Shown here: positions 1-7,004 of the stretch, piece by piece
Position numbering within the stretch: the first letter of the stretch is position 1
Layout: each line of letters begins with the position of its first letter
Assembly: GCA_046756945.1 (NCBI GenBank)
Contig: JBHHXI010000140.1
Coordinates: 1 to 7,456, forward strand
Direction of reading: 5' to 3'
DNA length: 7,456 bases
DNA from: JACZQZ01 sp046756945
GTDB taxonomy: Bacteria > Pseudomonadota > Alphaproteobacteria > Rhodospirillales > 2-02-FULL-58-16
Made by a program: the position numbers and the translations under genes
The notes under the pieces: generated by a model
The model's input: only the letters and a program-made list of their open reading frames with translations
Told to the model about the DNA's origin: nothing
Database searches by the model: none

Positions 1-3000
1 AGGCCTGGCGCAGCACCCATTCCCCGATGGGCACGATCAGGCCGGTGGCCTCGGCAACAGGGATGAATTCGACGGGCGAGATGAAACCGCGCTCGGGGTG
101 GTCCCAGCGCAGCAGGGCTTCCATGCCAACCATGGCGCCGCTATTGATGTCCATCTGGGGTTGGTAGACCAGCGAGAACCGGTCCTCGGCCAGGGCCGTA
201 CGCAGATCCCGCTCCAGGTCCTTGCGGGCCAGGATCTCGGTTTCCATCTGCGCGCTGTAGAAATGGTACCTGTTCCGCCCCTCGGCCTTGGACCGGTAGA
301 GGGCCAGGTCCGCCTTCTTCAACAGCTCCTCGGGGGTGCCGCCGTGACTCGGATAGACGGCGATCCCGATGCAGGCGCCGGTGTGGATCACGTTGCCGCC
401 GATGGCGAACGGTCGCGACAGGTCTTCGATGATGCGATCCGACACCGTCGCGGCGCCCACGGGGTCGGAGAGATTCGTGAGAAGGATCGTGAACTCGTCA
501 CCGCCGAGTCGGGCCAGGGTGGTGTTGTGCCGTCCCACGGTGTCGCTGTCGCGCAGATACGATTTGAGACGTTCGGCGACCGCCTTGAGCAGCTCATCGC
601 CGGCGGCGTGTCCCAGGGTGTCGTTGACATCCTTGAAGTCATCCAGGTCAAGAAACAGAAGGGCCAGCGCGCTGTCTGTCCGTTCCACCTGGGCCACCGC
701 GTTTTGCAGCCGGTCGTGGAACAGAAACCGGTTGGGAAGATCGGTGAGGCTGTCGTGCAGGGCGAGATGCTCGATATGCGCCTCGGCCCGCTTGCGCTCG
801 GTGACGTCGATCATCACGGCGAGCGAATGGTCGAAATCTCCCTTCTCGTCGTACTGCGCCGTGGCCGACAGGAGGATATCCATGATGTCGCCGTTTTTCT
901 TGACGATCTCCAAGGGAACGTCCTTGTTGGAGCCGGTCTTGAAGAATTGCGGCAGGGCGATTTCCTCGGTGTATTGGCGGGCCTCGTCGGTGTAAAATTC
1001 GACGATGCTGCGCCCGAGCACCTCGTCGCGCTCGTATCCCAGGACCTCGAGCCAGTAATCGCTGACGCTGATGAGCCGGGCGTTCCGGTCGATGGAGTGG
1101 ACCATGACCGGGGTTTTCTCATAGAGGGTGCGGAACCGTTCCTCGCTTGTCCTCAGCGCCTCCTCCGCCCGCTTGCGCTCGGTGATGTCGGTCTCAATCG
1201 TGCCGATGCCCATGTAACTGCCATCCGGCCGAATGATTGGAAACTTGTGCAGGATGGTCGTTCGTTTGGTGCCATCGGGGACGAGTTTTTCGTGTTCCCG
1301 TTCAATCGCGGTTCCGGTTTTCAGCACCTCGCAATCCTGGTCGGTAATTTTATCCGCATATTCCGGCGGGAATATGTCGTAGGCCGACCTTCCCACGACC
1401 TCCTCAACGCTGACGTTGAAACGGTCGTTAAAGTGCTTGTTGGTGAGGATGTAGCGTCCTTCCGTATCTTTGAGGGAAATCCCCGCATTTGTGTTGTCCA
1501 TCCAGGCGCGGAGCGTTTCCTCGCTTTCGCGCAGCGCCTCCTCCGCCCGCTTGCGCTCGACCGCGATGCCGGCCAGGTGCGCGGCTGTCCCGATGAGGTC
1601 CAAATCCGATTGACCGGGCGCGCGCGGCTCGCGGTAGTAAATTGCGAGAGTCCCCAGGACCTCGCCGGCCGCTGACAGTATCGGCTGCGACCAGCAGGCG
1701 CGCAGCTTTGCCTTCTTTGCCAGTTGCCGGAACTTGACCCAATAGGGATGGGCCATGACGTCCTCGACGATTGTGCGCTCGCCCGTGTGAGCAGCATTCC
1801 CGCAAGACCCCGCGCCGGGGCCGATTTCAAGGCCGTCGATGGCCTGGTTGTAGAAGTCGGGCAGGTGCGGCGCGGCGCCGTGCCTGAGACGTTTCCCCTC
1901 CTTGTCAAGAAGCAACACCGAGCACAGCATCCCCGGCTCCACTTCCTCGGTGGCCGCGACCAGCAGCGTAAGCACCTCCTCCAACGGCGCGCCCGCCGCC
2001 AGCCGTTCGAGCACTTTGGCGCGCCCTTTCTGGAGCAGTTCCGCGCGCTTGTTTTCCGTGATGTCGGTGAGGGTAACGGCGATGCCGCCGTCGCGCGTGC
2101 GCGATTCCTTGATGATGAACGTGACGCCGCTGGTCAACCGGCGCTCGATCGGACCTTTCGGGTTGCGGTGTCGTTCAAGCCGGTCGCGGAGGAACTCTTC
2201 TTCCCGGCCAAGGGCGTCGGCGTTGGCCGCGTTCGCGACATTGGTCCTGAGCAATTCCTCGTAGCGCATCCCCGGCTTGATCATGTCCTTGGTATCGGGA
2301 TGCAAGCGCCGGTATTCGTCATTGAAGAGAACCAGGCGATCGTCGGCGTCGTAGAGGGCAAAGCCTTCCTGCAGACTGTCGACCGCGCCGCGGAGAAGCT
2401 CCTCGCTCTTGCGCAACTTTTCCTCGGTCCGTTTGCGCTCGGTGATGTCGGTGACGTTGGACTGAATTGCGGGTTTCCCCTGCCAGGTTATGGCCCGCAA
2501 CCGGGTTTCCAGCCAGATGTGGGATCCGTCCTTTTTCACGCCCTCGAATTCATAATGGCTGGGGGCGTCCTCTCCCCGCATGCGGGCGCTCCCGTATTTC
2601 TTTACCCGCCGTCGCTCGTGCGGGGCGTACAGGGGTTGCAGGCTTTTCAGCGCGACGATCTCCTCGGCGCTCTCATAGCCGAAAATGTCGGCGTAGACCT
2701 GGTTCGCGAACAAGGGTTTGCGTTCGGAATCGATGACGATCCCCTGGACGGAGCCGTCGATCAGATCGCGGTAGCGTTCCTCGCTCTCGCGCAAGGCCTC
2801 TTCCGCCCGCCGGCGCTCGGTGATGTCGGTGCGGATACAGACCAGGCCGCCGTCGCTTGTCCGGCGCTCGGCCGAGCGGATCCAGCGGCCGTCGCTGAAT
2901 TGATGTTCATGGAAACCTTCAGCGGCGCGATGCTGGGCTATCCGGGTGCGGACCCAGTCGTCGATCTGGTCCGCTTCGACGGTGAGCAATCCGCGTTCGG

Positions 3001-3565
3001 CGAACGCCCTGGTCATAACCTCGAACGGGGTGCCCGGAACCAAATGGTCGGCGATGCCCGCCATGATATTCCGGTAGTTCTCGTTGCAATGAACGAAGCG
3101 GTCCCCGGCGTCGAAGAGGGCGAAGCCGTCGGCCATGTTTTCGATGGCGTCTTGAAGCAGTCCCTCGGCCCGTTTCCGCCCGCGTTGCTCCTCCGCCACC
3201 CGCAACCCCCGTTCGATGGCCGGGACAAGGCGCGCCAGGTCGTTCTTCTCCACGAAGTCATGGGCGCCGGCCCTCATCAGTTCTACGGCGCGCTCCATGC
3301 TGATGACGCCGGAGATGACGATGAAGGGGAGGTCCCGGCCGCTCTCCTTCAGGACCTCCAGTGCCTTCGGCGCGCTCAGGCGCGGCATATCGTAATCCGA
3401 GGTGACGACATCCCATGGGTCGTCTTCGAGGGCGGCGCGCAACGCGTCTTCGGTTTCGACCCGCGTCCAGGAAAGGTCGAATCCTCCCCGGCGCAGTTCA
3501 TGCACCAGCAACTCGGAATCGTCTTCCGAGTCTTCGACCATCAATACCTTGAGGGGCGCGCCCAT
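1..3565 (-). CDS. REC-PAS(x3)-GAF-PAS(x2)-GGDEF-EAL hybrid c-di-GMP signalling protein, 3' end outside window
   Basis: A cytoplasmic response regulator fused to a diguanylate cyclase and a c-di-GMP phosphodiesterase; 1188 codons are visible without a stop. Domains by residue: REC 5-122 (acidic E11/D12, phospho-acceptor D57 in SDYDMP, S85, K107); PAS_7-like 135-250; PAS 262-376; PAS_7-like 390-504; GAF 515-668; PAS 680-796; PAS 806-922; GGDEF 932-1105; start of EAL 1112-1188. The GGDEF signature is intact (RLGGDEF, residues 1019-1025, at 491-505), with metal-site D973 in LDLDDFK. The EAL motif is present (MEALLRW, 1148-1154, at 113-121). The rest of EAL, roughly 165 residues by family norm, lies beyond the left edge, so phosphodiesterase competence cannot be judged. 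There is no transmembrane helix. The ATG at 3565 is 12 bp after the preceding stop and begins exactly at REC strand 1 (LKVLMVEDSEDD). It is probably phosphorylated by the upstream kinase (inference). Which of the two opposing activities dominates is unknown. Confidence 0.96.
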   Translation of the reverse strand, partial: MGAPLKVLMVEDSEDDSELLVHELRRGGFDLSWTRVETEDALRAALEDDPWDVVTSDYDMPRLSAPKALEVLKESGRDLPFIVISGVISMERAVELMRAGAHDFVEKNDLARLVPAIERGLRVAEEQRGRKRAEGLLQDAIENMADGFALFDAGDRFVHCNENYRNIMAGIADHLVPGTPFEVMTRAFAERGLLTVEADQIDDWVRTRIAQHRAAEGFHEHQFSDGRWIRSAERRTSDGGLVCIRTDITERRRAEEALRESEERYRDLIDGSVQGIVIDSERKPLFANQVYADIFGYESAEEIVALKSLQPLYAPHERRRVKKYGSARMRGEDAPSHYEFEGVKKDGSHIWLETRLRAITWQGKPAIQSNVTDITERKRTEEKLRKSEELLRGAVDSLQEGFALYDADDRLVLFNDEYRRLHPDTKDMIKPGMRYEELLRTNVANAANADALGREEEFLRDRLERHRNPKGPIERRLTSGVTFIIKESRTRDGGIAVTLTDITENKRAELLQKGRAKVLERLAAGAPLEEVLTLLVAATEEVEPGMLCSVLLLDKEGKRLRHGAAPHLPDFYNQAIDGLEIGPGAGSCGNAAHTGERTIVEDVMAHPYWVKFRQLAKKAKLRACWSQPILSAAGEVLGTLAIYYREPRAPGQSDLDLIGTAAHLAGIAVERKRAEEALRESEETLRAWMDNTNAGISLKDTEGRYILTNKHFNDRFNVSVEEVVGRSAYDIFPPEYADKITDQDCEVLKTGTAIEREHEKLVPDGTKRTTILHKFPIIRPDGSYMGIGTIETDITERKRAEEALRTSEERFRTLYEKTPVMVHSIDRNARLISVSDYWLEVLGYERDEVLGRSIVEFYTDEARQYTEEIALPQFFKTGSNKDVPLEIVKKNGDIMDILLSATAQYDEKGDFDHSLAVMIDVTERKRAEAHIEHLALHDSLTDLPNRFLFHDRLQNAVAQVERTDSALALLFLDLDDFKDVNDTLGHAAGDELLKAVAERLKSYLRDSDTVGRHNTTLARLGGDEFTILLTNLSDPVGAATVSDRIIEDLSRPFAIGGNVIHTGACIGIAVYPSHGGTPEELLKKADLALYRSKAEGRNRYHFYSAQMETEILARKDLERDLRTALAEDRFSLVYQPQMDINSGAMVGMEALLRWDHPERGFISPVEFIPVAEATGLIVPIGEWVLRQA
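1154..1181. repeat. Direct repeat copy A, PAS-exit linker in the GGDEF-EAL gene
   Basis: This 28-bp segment is identical to 1532-1559, 378 bp away in the same orientation. It encodes the helix linker ERKRAEEAL after the fourth PAS domain. Extended to 1190, it also matches 5513-5549 in the kinase gene at 36 of 37 bases. Confidence 0.9.
1532..1559. repeat. Direct repeat copy B, GAF-exit linker in the GGDEF-EAL gene
   Basis: A perfect 28-bp match to 1154-1181. It encodes the linker ERKRAEEAL between the GAF and fourth PAS domains. The spacing of 378 bp equals 126 codons, so the two copies bracket one PAS module in frame. Confidence 0.9.
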
Positions 3566-3579
3566 GGGACCTGCTCTTT
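3566..3579 (-). promoter_or_regulatory. Weak Shine-Dalgarno region of the GGDEF-EAL gene
   Basis: On the minus strand the gap after the upstream stop reads AAAGAGCAGGTCCC before ATG. Candidate ribosome-binding cores are AAAGAG (8 nt from ATG) and CAGG (4 nt from ATG); neither is strong. The proximity to the preceding stop suggests translation by re-initiation or coupling (inference). Confidence 0.45.
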
Positions 3580-4015
3580 ACTTTGGCGGTGGCGTATTCA
3601 GCACCATCCAATACATCTCCAGCTGTTTCACCGCGTTCATGAACTCGGTGAAGTCAACGGGCTTGCGCAGGTAGCTGTTGGCCCCGCCGTTGTAGCCGTT
3701 GACGATGTCCTCCTCTTCGTCCGAGGTCGTCATGATGACCACCGGGATCCGCTTCGTCCGCTCGTCCTCGCGAACCTTGCGCAGGACCTCGAACCCCCCG
3801 ATCTTGGGAAGCTGCAAGTCGAGCAGGATCAGGGCGGGAGGCACGTCGGCGTCGCGGTCCGCGTATTTGCCCGTTCCGAACAGGTAGTCCAGACCTTCCA
3901 CCCCGTCGCCGGCCACCACGACCTCGTTGGCCATGTGGTTCTTTTGGAAGGCATGGAGAGTCAACTCCACATCGTCCGGGTTGTCTTCGATAAGGAGAAT
4001 TGTTGTCCGGTCCAT
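3578..4015 (-). CDS. Single-domain CheY/Rcp1-like response regulator
   Basis: A 145-residue free-standing receiver with no output domain. It would accept phosphate from a histidine kinase and act by binding a partner protein or as a phosphate relay or sink in the cytoplasm. Receiver residues are all present: the acidic pair E10/D11 in IEDNPDD, phospho-acceptor D66 in LLDLQLP, T97 in MTTSD, and K118 followed by P119. The long segment between strands 2 and 3 (FGTGKYADRDADVPPALI) and the C-terminal helix (EFMNAVKQLEMYWMVLN) are typical of the Rcp1 group, whose members are usually encoded next to phytochrome-like or multi-PAS kinases. That fits its position 6 bp downstream of such a kinase and 12 bp upstream of the REC-GGDEF-EAL gene. 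It starts at the ATG at 4015 and ends at TAA. Its partner is inferred from gene order only. Confidence 0.96.
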   Translation of the reverse strand: MDRTTILLIEDNPDDVELTLHAFQKNHMANEVVVAGDGVEGLDYLFGTGKYADRDADVPPALILLDLQLPKIGGFEVLRKVREDERTKRIPVVIMTTSDEEEDIVNGYNGGANSYLRKPVDFTEFMNAVKQLEMYWMVLNTPPPK

Positions 4016-4030
4016 GGTTCCTTACCCCTT
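4016..4030 (-). promoter_or_regulatory. Shine-Dalgarno of the response regulator, overlapping the kinase stop codon
   Basis: Read on the minus strand, AAGGGG-TAA-GGAACC precedes the ATG. The TAA is the kinase stop. AAGGGG is 9 nt from the ATG, and a second purine core, AAGGA, overlaps the stop and sits 3 nt from the ATG. A ribosome-binding site inside the end of the upstream gene implies translational coupling of kinase and regulator. Confidence 0.6.
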
Positions 4031-6625
4031 CTGTGAAAGCGTGAAAAAGAACGTCGCGCCATTGTCCACCTCGGCTTCCGCCCAGACCGTTCCGCTGTGG
4101 CGGTTGATGATCCGCTGCACGGTGGCGAGCCCGATCCCCGTTCCTTCGAATTCCGATTCCCCGTGGGCCCGTTGGAAGGGCGCGAACAACTTGTCGACAT
4201 AGCTCATGTCGAAGCCCGCCCCGTTGTCCCGCACGAAGTACACATTCCTCCCGTCGCCGTTGGTGACGCCGAACTCGATCCGTGCCTGGTCCTTCCTGCC
4301 GGTGTATTTGACGGCATTGCCGAGCAGATTTTGCAGGGCCACCTTGATCAGCTGCTCGTCTCCGGCGGCGGTCACGCCGCGCGCGATCTTGAACCTCATG
4401 TCGCGGTCGGGTTGCGACTCCTTCAACTCGCCGACGATGGAATCGACGATCTTAGAAAGATCCAGCTTTTTTCGTTTCAGATCACCGCGGATGAGGCGGG
4501 ACAGTTGCAGGACGGCGTCGATGAGCCGACCCATTTTCTGGCTGCCGGCGCGGACGCGCTGCAAATAGCCCCTGCCCTCGTCGTCGAGCGAATCCCCGTG
4601 CTCCTCCAGAAGGATGCGGCTGAACCCGTCGATGGTGCGCAAGGGCGCCCTGAGGTCGTGGGAGACGGAGTACGAGAACGACTCCAGTTCCTTGTTTGCG
4701 GCCTCCAGCTCCGCGGTACGCTGGGCCACGCGCTCCTCGAGGCTGGTATTCAGATGGCGGATTTCCTCCTCTGCCCGCTTGCGTTCGGTGATGTCGGTGC
4801 CGATGGCGCCGACGGCGGCGATTTCGCCGGTCGCGCCGAAGATCGGAAACTTGACCGTGAGATAGGTGTGGACGCCGTCCTCGCGCACCCACTCCTCCTC
4901 CTCCTCGATGGTCTCCCCGGATTCGATCACCGCCTGATCGTGCCCGGCGAAGGAATCCGCCACCTCCTTCGGGAAGATGTCGCGCGAGGTCTTGCCCTTG
5001 GCCTCTTCGTTGGTCACCCCGAACAGGATCTCGGACTGGCGGTTGACCAGGGTGTAGCGCCCTTCCAGATCCTTGATGTGAATCTTCGTCGGCGAGTTGT
5101 CGACGACGGCCCGGAACCGTTCCTCGCTCTCGCGCAGCGCCACTTCTCCCTGTTTGCGCTTGGTGATGTCGAACAGGGTCGTGCAAATGGCCGGACCGTC
5201 CTCCCACTCGATCTGGAACGACCGGTTTTCCAGCCAGATTTTGGAGCCGTCCTTGCGCAGTCCCTTGTATTCGTAATCCACCGGCGCCGGGTCCCCCCGA
5301 AGCCGGGCCTGATGATACCCCAGCAGGCGGTCCCGCTCCTCCGGCGCGGTCATGGCGCCCCTCGATTCAAGGGCCAGGATCTCATCCGCGTTGTCGTAGC
5401 CGAACATCTCTACCAGGGTTTGGTTTGCATAAAGAATGCTCAGGTTCCGGTGGACCAGGATGCCCTGGCTGGATTTGTCGATCAGGGTGCGGATTCGCTC
5501 CTCGCTCCCGCGCAGCGCCACCTCCGCCCGCTTGCGCTCGGTGATGTCGCGCCCGTACATGTAAACGTAACCGGCGTCGCGCACCGGACTGATGACCAGG
5601 GACAATGTCCGCCCGCCGCACTCGTATTCGAATTCCTTGGATACGCCGGTCTCGAGGACCTGTGTAAACATCCGGCACCAGTCTTTGGGCGCCGATTCGC
5701 CGGTCCCGCATTTCAACTCCTTCAAAAGATGCCGGCTCGCCGGGTTGGCGTACAACAGCGTGCAATCCGCGGCGAATCGCAGAACCGGATCGGGGTTTTG
5801 CTCCGGGAACTTCGCCAGGTCCCGTATCCTTTCCTCCACGCGCTTGCGCTCGGCGATTTCCCGGGTCAACGTCCCGGTGCGCTCCTCGACCCGCTGTTCC
5901 AGCCGCTCGTTCGCCTCCTTAAGCGCCTGCTCGCCCCGGAGGACGTCGAGGTATTGCCGCTTGAGGATACGGTCGGCGCGCCGGACGATCATGAACAGCG
6001 CGGCATACAGCGCCCCGAGAATCAGCAACAGGCCGGCCGCGAGTCTGGGCGTGAAGCGCTCGATCCTGGTCATCAGCGGACTCACGTCCGTATAGAGCTC
6101 GAAGACCCCCTCCACCGGACCGTCGCCGCGGCGGATCGGCAGGTAGCTTTCCACCAGATGCCGGTCCGTGACCTCGCCGGAGAAGGCGCTGAATTTGTCC
6201 TTGTGGGTGCGCTTGCTTGCCGGTTTCCCGTTGCGCGCGGACTCGAGAAAGCCGAGGTTGTTGCTCTTGTCGGCCCCGATCTGGCTCGCCTCCGAGGAGT
6301 ACACGGTGAGCCCGTGCAGGTTATAGATCTTGACCTTGAGCACCGGCAGTCCGGCGGCGATCTTCTTCAGGGCCTCATGGATTTCCCGCGTTTCCGGACG
6401 CGCCCGCAAGGCGTCTCCATCGAGCCCCGAGACTCCGGTCACATAGGTGGAAAAATGCGGCCAGATGGTGTTGGCGAACGAGCGCCCCAGCGCCACGTTC
6501 TGATTCTCCGCTATTCCGACCAGGTCTTCCACCGCGTTGTGGCGGTAAATTAACACCAGCACGACGGTCACCGACAGGATGGCGACCGCACTGGCTACGG
6601 AAAAATACCGAAGAAGCTTGAACAT
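4022..6625 (-). CDS. Membrane-bound sensor histidine kinase with three PAS domains
   Basis: An 867-residue inner-membrane kinase and the first gene of the operon. Layout by residue: transmembrane helix 8-28; extracytoplasmic sensor about 29-194 (KVKIYNLHGLTVYSSE suggests a Cache/PDC-like fold, tentative); transmembrane helix 195-214; predicted coiled coil 220-270; PAS 272-362; PAS 374-488; PAS 500-614; signalling coiled coil 615-650; HisKA with phospho-acceptor H656 in SYSVSHDLRAPL (codon at 4658-4660); HATPase_c about 755-865 with N box NLLGNAVKY (N770), G1 box DNGAGF (800-805) and G2 box GTGIGLA (828-834). All catalytic boxes are intact, so it should autophosphorylate. The HisKA sequence is of the type found in phytochrome-like and multi-PAS kinases. 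No receiver is fused; the two receivers are in the next two genes. PAS-1 is unusually rich in cysteine (C288, C306, C317, C336). The ATG at 6625 has a good ribosome-binding site and places the first helix at the N-terminus. The ligand is unknown. Confidence 0.96.
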   Translation of the reverse strand: MFKLLRYFSVASAVAILSVTVVLVLIYRHNAVEDLVGIAENQNVALGRSFANTIWPHFSTYVTGVSGLDGDALRARPETREIHEALKKIAAGLPVLKVKIYNLHGLTVYSSEASQIGADKSNNLGFLESARNGKPASKRTHKDKFSAFSGEVTDRHLVESYLPIRRGDGPVEGVFELYTDVSPLMTRIERFTPRLAAGLLLILGALYAALFMIVRRADRILKRQYLDVLRGEQALKEANERLEQRVEERTGTLTREIAERKRVEERIRDLAKFPEQNPDPVLRFAADCTLLYANPASRHLLKELKCGTGESAPKDWCRMFTQVLETGVSKEFEYECGGRTLSLVISPVRDAGYVYMYGRDITERKRAEVALRGSEERIRTLIDKSSQGILVHRNLSILYANQTLVEMFGYDNADEILALESRGAMTAPEERDRLLGYHQARLRGDPAPVDYEYKGLRKDGSKIWLENRSFQIEWEDGPAICTTLFDITKRKQGEVALRESEERFRAVVDNSPTKIHIKDLEGRYTLVNRQSEILFGVTNEEAKGKTSRDIFPKEVADSFAGHDQAVIESGETIEEEEEWVREDGVHTYLTVKFPIFGATGEIAAVGAIGTDITERKRAEEEIRHLNTSLEERVAQRTAELEAANKELESFSYSVSHDLRAPLRTIDGFSRILLEEHGDSLDDEGRGYLQRVRAGSQKMGRLIDAVLQLSRLIRGDLKRKKLDLSKIVDSIVGELKESQPDRDMRFKIARGVTAAGDEQLIKVALQNLLGNAVKYTGRKDQARIEFGVTNGDGRNVYFVRDNGAGFDMSYVDKLFAPFQRAHGESEFEGTGIGLATVQRIINRHSGTVWAEAEVDNGATFFFTLSQKG
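5513..5549. repeat. Inter-gene copy of the PAS-linker repeat, in the kinase gene
   Basis: This 37-bp segment matches 1154-1190 of the third gene except at one base. It encodes the helix linker after the kinase's first PAS domain (DITERKRAEVAL). Shorter relatives of the same DNA sequence lie at 787-809, 2428-2450, 2806-2828, 4774-4796 and 5148-5171. Confidence 0.85.
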
Positions 6626-6630
6626 CGATG

Positions 6631-6639
6631 CCTCGTCCT
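6631..6639 (-). promoter_or_regulatory. Shine-Dalgarno of the histidine kinase gene
   Basis: The minus strand reads AGGACGAGG followed by CATCG and then ATG at 6625. The GAGG core at 5 nt is well placed and supports this start. No convincing -35/-10 pair for the operon is visible upstream of it on the minus strand. Confidence 0.65.
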
Positions 6640-6938
6640 ACGCGAAGTGTGAGCGATCAATGTCCGGCGAGGTAAACGCCGCCGGAGCCAACCGCCGGAA
6701 ACCCAGACCGCCAACGGTGGCACGGCGCGCGTTCATCACGTCCGTGCCCATCGCCCCCGCGACAGGTGGCTCGATTGCGGATCGACGGCCCGCCGGTCCG
6801 TTCGCGCGGCCGGTTCTCACGCCGGCCGGGCCGTTCGTGCGAAGGTCGCGGCCCCGCCCAGAGACACGTCGTGGCGACCCGACCCTGCCCCCCATCGCCT
6901 CCTCCAAACCGGCCGCCCACTACCGGTTGCTGTTTCCC

Positions 6939-6996
6939 GCAAATCCGCGCGCTCCCGGGCGCCGCGCCCGTTGGCGTCCGGAGCGCGCGATTTTGC
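6939..6996. repeat. Long GC-rich inverted repeat (hairpin or operator candidate)
   Basis: The left arm 6939-6963 and right arm 6973-6996 are near-perfect reverse complements around a 9-nt loop (GCGCCCGTT). The core CGCGCGCTCC pairs perfectly and both outer ends carry GCAAA/TTTGC. A one-base length difference and a few mismatches interrupt the stem. No T-run follows on either strand beyond the TTTT within the stem, so it is not a standard intrinsic terminator. It lies about 315 bp upstream of the kinase start and 210 bp upstream of the plus-strand gene. Function unknown. Confidence 0.75.
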
Positions 6997-7004
6997 AAAG
7001 GATG

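Noticed and set aside
515..668. Phytochrome-type chromophore-binding GAF (residue numbers of the large protein, not bases)
   Set aside because: The GAF domain has the ACWSQPI and GTLAIYY pattern of ordinary GAF domains in c-di-GMP enzymes. No phytochrome PHY domain or PAS-GAF-PHY order is present, although the kinase and small regulator resemble phytochrome partners.
98..1675. Plus-strand open frame of 525 codons
   Set aside because: It is antisense to the GAF-PAS-GGDEF-EAL part of the minus-strand gene, which shows intact catalytic motifs. The plus-strand product matches no family, and its repeated PLALGDV peptides are the reverse reading of PAS linkers.
1724..4036. Plus-strand open frame of 770 codons
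   Set aside because: It lies antisense to the REC-PAS region, the whole response regulator and the kinase end. It crosses two gene boundaries of the real operon and has no recognisable domain. It is open because high-GC third positions remove antisense stops.
4097..6553. Plus-strand open frame of 818 codons
   Set aside because: It is antisense to the histidine kinase, whose H, N, G1 and G2 boxes are all intact on the minus strand. The plus-strand product is family-less and carries the same antisense linker repeats.
6792..6840. 33-bp tandem repeat
   Set aside because: Only the first 16 bases of the two units match (14 of 16), so it is a short duplication in low-complexity GC DNA rather than a repeat array. 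No CRISPR-like regular spacing exists anywhere in the window.
6638..6907. Minus-strand open frame of 89 codons just upstream of the kinase
   Set aside because: Position and strand would suit an operon leader gene, but the product is low-complexity Gly/Arg with an internal NGPAG repeat caused by an imperfect DNA duplication. No family is recognised. A weak possibility remains.
6939..6996. Intrinsic terminator
   Set aside because: The stem is strong, but no U-tract follows on either strand, and no gene end lies directly before it.
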